From: Irpex lacteus
Lineage: Eukaryota > Basidiomycota > Agaricomycetes > Polyporales > Irpicaceae
Length of the DNA stretch: 64,000 nt
Assembly: GCA_001986395.2 (NCBI GenBank)
Contig: MQVO02000012.1
Location: forward strand, 620,001 to 684,000
Direction: 5' to 3'
Within the stretch, counting starts at the first letter, position 1. Each line of letters opens with the position of its first letter. The notes below the pieces were generated by a model. It was not told the DNA's origin, made no database searches, and saw nothing but the letters and a program-made list of their open reading frames with translations. Of the stretch, positions 58,535 to 64,000 are shown piece after piece. The position numbers and the translations under genes were made by a program.

Positions 58535-61205
58535 ATTATAAAAAGGTTAAGGATAGAAAGGGATAAAGAAGAAGAGGACGCTGTGAAGGTTTGGGGATAC
58601 GTTGGGCCTCATCGAAAGACTTATATATAGGATGAGGAGCGCGGCTACTCAGATAAAAGGGCCTTGGTACGGCGCGAACCTGAATTAGAGGGCCGAGAAA
58701 ACTCGACAGGCCATGATAGTCGGGACTAAGAATGGCCACAAAAGGCAGGTACGGTAACAACGGCCTCGGTTGTAACCTAGCGTGACTGCAGTCGTGTTTC
58801 AACCTGTGGAGGGCGCGCCAACGAGAGGGACGAAAAGTATTACATCACCTCGCCCTTTTTGAAACATATCGCTTAGGGCGTCGGTAGATCTGAGCAGCCG
58901 ATTAGGCAAATTTGGACGAGCCCTAGCCTCCGGTGGCGCTCCCGACGTGCTAGGTGCTAAGTACAGAGACTGGAGGGCCGACGGCGCCTAACGCGCCCCC
59001 TGCCGACGCCGGATATTTGCCTGACAACGCGCCGAGTGTCCAGGGCAGACGTGGCCCTCCATCCACCAGTGCACCAGCATTGAATACGTCAAGGGATACA
59101 GATGAGCGGCGGTGACTGCGCCTCTCCTACTCTGCTTAGCCGGCACGGTACGCAGTCAACGTGATTGGCGGTTTGAAACTTCCGCTACCGACAGCTCGCT
59201 CCTTCAAATACGCCTTCCAAAAAGGCTAGTTGCCTAGTTGCCTTCGCGGGAGGATCGAAATCATGTGTCCGAAGATGGAATGGTAGGTTCGTTCCCATGC
59301 CACGAGAATCTTTCCTAGCTTGATTGGGAAAAACTTGTTCGACCACGGCAACGGGCGATCTGTGACGGCGGATGTTCACCTGCTTCAACCTACAGTTTTT
59401 GCCTCGTTGGCATCTTTGACTGCTTGTTGGAATGAAATCTAGAAGTTCATCTCGCTCGCGACATACGATCAACCTTTGCAAATAGGAATTAGTGTGAGAC
59501 TAACGTCGAATGCCAACTCCAAACCCGCCGCGAATATGATGCACCGACGGGCCTGACCCTGGAAAACATCCACGACACCTGCTTATGCCCGTCAATGGTC
59601 AGGACCGGTCAGGGTGCAGCATTTCAACTGTAAAGGTAGACGTCATCATCAGTCAGTCCGTGTTACATCTATGAATCCATCCAACCGCGAATATCGGTGC
59701 GTTATGAGTTGCTGGCGAATTTCATGACAGTTACTAAGACGCTGCGGATGCACAGGGTAACATGCTGAACTACTTCAATAACGTCCAAAATGATGCAACC
59801 AATATACACTCACTCAATAGACTCAAATACTTCACACATCAGGAACTGCCGTTTCGCGGCAGGCTTTGGGGCTGGATGACGGGACCGGAGAACCCTGTAG
59901 TCTGGGGCAAAGGCACCGTCCGGCGCGCCTTGGAGAGACGGATGTAGTACTGATGACGACTGATGATCCTTGATGAGACCTGCTAGCAGATGAAGTGGTG
60001 ATCTGGAAGGTATTGCTGGAAATATGACTGGAATAGAAATAGACGCGGAAAAGTCATTCTGGGTATAGACCGTGCCGAGAGCTTCTCAAGTTCTCGGTGG
60101 CCCTGCCAATCCAGGGACACTGACAGCTTGAGATTCTTTCTAGTTCGCAGTAGACCTTTAGTGGCAAATAGGGCAACTTACAGAGCAAGAGCTGTGCAAC
60201 ATCATTAACGGTTGCGTAATTTCCAAGGTAGTGTGTGAGCACCTACCAGCGAAACAACACCTGAGTTACGTGAAGCCTTCACTGCCTGCCGGTGACGACC
60301 GAAGTTCAAACAGCACACCATCCGCTGCGGTGAGAATCCATCCGAGATGACCACGGACATGATCAATTGCGATAGTAGGGCCCGGGCTGCTGCGAATAAT
60401 GGTCTCCAGGAACTGACGTTCGTATGCTAAGCCGAGTTACATCATCGTGAACCAGGGACGGTGACCGACGCCTGTACAGGGCCTGTTCATGAATATTAGT
60501 CAATGTCCCTATCGAGTGAAACGACCGCAAACCTGACACTCGATATGACTAGGTACGGCGCCACAGATGAAGGCAACCAATCTTACTTCCGGACACCTGT
60601 ATCATTGCTACTCATAGTGCACGTACGGTATTGCAAGCGATCCGTAGCAGTCTAATGCCAGCGGCGAACGATCGGAAACAAGTCTCAGACGAACTGTAGT
60701 TTAGGGTCGCAAGCGGGCGATGGATGGTGTGTTGCCTGGGACCACAATTAGAAACACTCAAGCTTAGCAATACAGCGCTGTACATACCGCCAATGCCGAA
60801 CAACAGGAGATCTGGAGACGCATGAATTGTAAGTTGGGAAATGGTCACAGAAGAATGGACACTCGGACTCGTTGAGACTCCTTTTAGTACATTCTAAGCA
60901 CAGCACTTTGATGTTATTGAAAACTCAGTTGTTTTGCGCTACAAACCAAAGGCCATTTCGGCTTTGGAATGTAGATGCCATGGTCGCCGAAAGATGGTGG
61001 TTGAGAAGAGAGAGACGCGGCAGGAAGCCCGCCTCGGACGCGCTACCACTGCGCCACAATGCCTTTCACGTGACTTTCCACGTGGTAAGAGCGCTTGAGC
61101 GCGTTTGCCGCGGCCGTGTCGTACGGTGAGGTCGCCATCATTCCCAGCGAGCAAGACAGTAGCATAGCCTCAACTAAGGCTTGATAGACACCGCACTGCT
61201 TTGAA
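58535..61205. other. Gene-poor region, 2.7 kb
   Basis: No gene is supported. The stretch 58790-59060 is GC-rich with clustered CGCC and GGCGCC motifs. A 98-codon minus-strand frame (59481-59185) has a protein-like end but no recognisable domain. A tRNA A-box-like sequence near 61030-61062 lacks the rest of a tRNA. Confidence 0.4.
58621..58629 (-). promoter_or_regulatory. TATA box of the Zn2Cys6 gene
   Basis: TATATATAA on the minus strand lies about 90 bases upstream of the ATG at 58534, supporting that start. Confidence 0.5.
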
Positions 61206-63095
61206 ATGTCTTTTGGGTGAGTTGTATACGCGTATCTACCGCTATAATCGGCCTTACTTTACTACTTGCAGCTCAAGTTTCGCGAAACCAGCGGGATCAC
61301 TATTTGGCCAGCCTGCAGCTGGAACCTCTCAGCCACAATCTTCACTATTTGGTAGTACGACTCAGCAGTCACAAAACCAGCAACAGCAGGGGACCTCGTT
61401 GTTTGGTGGTGGATTGTTCAGCCAACAGCAGCAGCAGCCACAACAGCAGCAGCAGCAGCAACCTGCTACGACCAACTCGTTATTCGGAAGCACGTTGGGT
61501 CAGCAGCAACAGCAGCAGCCACAACAACAGCAACAACCACAACAGATAACACAACCGTCGTTATTCGGAGGGTTTGGACAGTCGACACAGCAGAACACGT
61601 CTCAGCCGGTATGTAATTGTTTCAGTCGAAAGGTCGATAGCACTCTAATGACCCATTGAAGCAACAAGGCCAGCAACAGCAGCAAAATACCAACTCTCTC
61701 TTTGGTAGTACTACCGCACAGCCACAACAACAAACAAACTTGTTCCAAGGCTTTGGAAACAATGCTAGTACTACAGACAATCCCTTTGGACAGTCTACAA
61801 CGGCTGGCTTTGGTGGCGCAAACCAGCTTCAGAAACAACCCACTCTTCAACTCGGTGGCCTTAACACATCCAACAACGCGTTCTTCAGACCACAAGCACA
61901 ACAGTACGTCCGTTCACATTCCTCGAATGCTCTCACTCATCCTTTACCAGAACGTTCGTGTCCAGCTGAATTTGCGCTGTCCTATACTTAGACCATTCCC
62001 ACAGCGGTCTCACGCAAACCATGGGCAACCCCTTGTTCATCAAGTCGACGAAGTTCAACGATCTACCGGAAGATGTCAAGAAGACGCTGGAAAACATCGA
62101 GTACGTGTCATAGTCGGTACGGCGCGAGAAGTCCGTTCACGCGTAGGATCAGCACCCACATACAAGGCCGCGTGCAGATCAGCAACGACCTGAAACAACG
62201 CAAGCTCGGTGAAGAAGCCACGAAGGGCCAAGAGCTGCTGCGAACCGTCCACAAGGTTGGAAATATAATATGTCTATTCTTCGTGGGTATATTCAGAAGT
62301 GACACCGGTTGCATAGGAACTCGTCAGCGCGATCACGGTTCTGCAAAATGATGTGCACCATACGAAGGACCTGAAGGCCAAGACTGACCAGACGGTTCAA
62401 GACACCATTGCTGCCACGCGCATCATCGACGGCTTCCGGAACCCCCAGCAAAATGGACAGCATCTGAAAACTTACGCGTCTTTCCCTCTCGAGTGAGTCG
62501 CCGTTGTCGATCAGCTTCTGTGTTGTACATAGCTGATGTGCTTCAGGTTCTTCGAACGAGTCACAGACGAGATGCGCAGTCGTCTACGATGGTACAAGTC
62601 GACTATTGAGGTTAGTGCCGTGTGGTTTCTTGTTGCGCTCGCACACTAAAGTCCTCGGACATTCGTATAGCAAATCGAACGCAAATTGTCCTCAGTTGCG
62701 GCTCAAACACAGCCCACACCACACGGTAAGTTTCCATGTCCGCTTTACCCATCCCACTTCCCTGTCCCCTGTTCCTGTTCTATGTCGCCCGTTTCCTGGA
62801 CACCCGATCCACATCCCCAATCACAACTTATACACCCTGAAATACTAACTGTCGGAATCTCACTCCACTCTCCATTCCACACCACACAGCCATTTCTTCC
62901 ACGCTTCAGGCGCAGCACGCAACTTTCGTAGCGCTAGCGAGCAAGACCGCAGCCCTGGATGCCGAGCTGCAGAAGATCAAGGCGCTGTACACACAGCTGT
63001 GGCGCGCGAAGACGGGCAGCAGGAGAGATCCGTTCAACGAACTCGACAGAGGGTCGGGGGTGGAGTTTGGGTTGGACGGGCTGGGTGGGAAGTGA
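61206..63095 (+). CDS. nup49: FG nucleoporin, Nup49/p58 type
   Basis: Nine exons (61206-61216, 61272-61608, 61662-61903, 62005-62100, 62153-62255, 62317-62492, 62547-62610, 62671-62725, 62890-63095) give 429 residues. The first exon is only 11 bases (MSF and part of G). Residues 1 to about 200 are FG-repeat sequence with SLFG, GLFS, FGGFG and long polyglutamine runs; this region binds transport receptors in the pore. The C-terminal half is coiled coil: FNDLPEDVKKTLENIDTHIQ, LKQRKLGEEATKGQELL, FPLEFFERVTDEMRSRLRWY and ALYTQLWRAKTGSRRDPF, as in Nup49/Nup58, a partner of Nsp1/Nup62 and Nup57/Nup54. The donor after exon 5 is weak (GTTGGA). The polyglutamine runs may vary between strains. Confidence 0.9.
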
Positions 63096-63357
63096 TATAC
63101 TGATAGGTAGGAATGGACCGCCGACGTGCCACTTGTTGTGTACTTTACGACTGTGCAGATCTATGTTTCTGGTCTCCTTGGGGCCTCAAAATCTCACGTA
63201 CCCACCTTTGTCTGACTTGTTCCGCCGTCCGTCTTGTGGATAGGCACGATATCATGGCGGTCGTAGCAAACTCCGATGAGAGTGTCCATCCAAATGATAT
63301 TCCCAAAACAAACCAGAAATGACCCAGGTACCTAGAATGTCCTCGAGCCTGTGTAGC

Positions 63358-63956
63358 TCACACGACCACTGCATTCACAGCGCCGAGAACGAGCATCGCG
63401 GCAGTGCCTGCCAGGGCCGCAGTCCAACCCGAGACAGCTGAAGCAGAGTTACTCGTCGGTTGAGCCGGAGCTGAGCTAGCAGAGCCGCTACCGCTCTGTG
63501 TGGCATCAGCACTACCGGAGGGTGCGGCCGACGATGTGCCACTACTGCCAGAACCGCTCGAGGCACTGGCAGACGGTTGTTGCGAACCAGAACTGGCCAT
63601 CGCTTTCGCCTTGAAGGCAGCGGCAGTTTGGTCACCGCTCGTAGGGGGGTTGACGGAGAGGACCATTCCGTTCTTGCAGTCCGATCCAACCGACGAGAAG
63701 AACCTGGAAGTTTGAGAGTGAGTTCGTAAGAACCAAGACATTGAAAAGAGAATTCCTACCAGAGAGGATCGGTGTTGTTCACCTGATGTTTGCAGTCATC
63801 GAATCATTGAGCACTGAAGTCAATATGTTGCTCGCAAGAAACGACATACCGTCAGACTGAAACTGGCACCAGTGTTATCATTTGCAGAACCAGTGCTCTG
63901 TACACCGGTGTCGAAGCCGCCATCCTTTGGTGTGCAGGGCGCATCAAACGTCGACT
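63358..63956 (-). CDS. GPI-anchored cupredoxin-like protein (3' part; 5' end outside window)
   Basis: Three exons are visible: 63956-63850, 63782-63760 and 63703-63358. An acceptor at 63957 shows the gene continues beyond the window. The sequence STFDAPCTPKDGGFDTGVQ, then SFSLTVNNTDPLWFFSSVGS and DCKNGMVLSVNP, is the C-terminal half of the extracellular cupredoxin-like domain common in agaricomycetes. A long Ser/Gly/Ala-rich stalk and a hydrophobic C-terminus (AALAGTAAMLVLGAVNAVVV) fit GPI anchoring at the cell surface. The copper-site region reads FFSSVGSDCKNGM: the Met is present, but the usual Cys and the His just before the second Cys appear as Ser and Asp. Copper binding is therefore doubtful. 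Confidence 0.82.
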
Positions 63957-64000
63957 CTAAAAATGGGCTTGTGAGCTGTGCACAATACAGGATAGCGTGA

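Noticed and set aside
61020..61080. tRNA gene on the minus strand (GTGGCGCAGTGGTAGCGCG looks like a D-arm / A box)
   Set aside because: No B-box or T-arm sequence follows, and no anticodon arm with a 7-base loop can be folded, so at most it is a chance match or a tRNA fragment.

Overview
The window looks like nuclear DNA of an agaricomycete basidiomycete, probably a wood- or litter-decaying fungus. Almost every gene is split by short introns of about 48-80 bases with GT(A/G/C)xGT donors and CTRAY-type branch points. The gene content fits too: secreted GH10 xylanases with fungal CBM1, a membrane-anchored GH17 glucanase, a GPI-anchored cupredoxin-like protein, and a fungal Zn2Cys6 protein. I traced exon chains by hand and checked reading-phase continuity. 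No alignment or database search was run, so family names rest on motif recognition.

Layout. 1-7000: a nonautonomous hAT-type element (218-704), a C2H2 zinc-finger gene (minus), a gene-poor stretch, and a FRA10AC1-family gene (plus). 7000-13500: three tandem GH10 xylanase genes, all minus; the outer two carry CBM1 and the middle one does not. 14.9-16.8 kb: a type II membrane GH17 glucanase of the BtgC type. 17.8-39.5 kb: nine paralogous genes for an NAD(P)-binding Rossmann-fold (atypical SDR / NmrA-like) protein, all with the same seven-exon plan. Two are on the minus strand, then come a RhoGAP gene and a 631-base inverted-repeat element, then six plus-strand copies, then one minus-strand copy. 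41-45 kb: a single-pass membrane protein with two extracellular beta-sandwich-like halves, and an unrecognised 385-residue protein. 45.5-55.3 kb: a housekeeping block with an Atg22-like transporter, MIC60, an unknown coiled-coil protein, a peroxisomal ANT1-type carrier and a lysine-methyltransferase-like protein. 55.5-64 kb: an arrestin-like protein, two very small genes (one a Zn2Cys6 mini-protein), a gene-poor stretch, an Nup49-type FG nucleoporin, and the 3' part of a GPI-anchored cupredoxin-like gene.

Functionally, the xylanases, the GH17 enzyme and the cupredoxin-like protein act outside the cell or at its surface. The nine-gene dehydrogenase-like array is the largest lineage-style expansion; its substrate cannot be read from sequence. 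The most unusual observation is a two-base microexon, needed to keep the GH10 reading frame, at the same place in all three xylanase genes. No tRNA, rRNA, CRISPR array or intact autonomous transposon was found.
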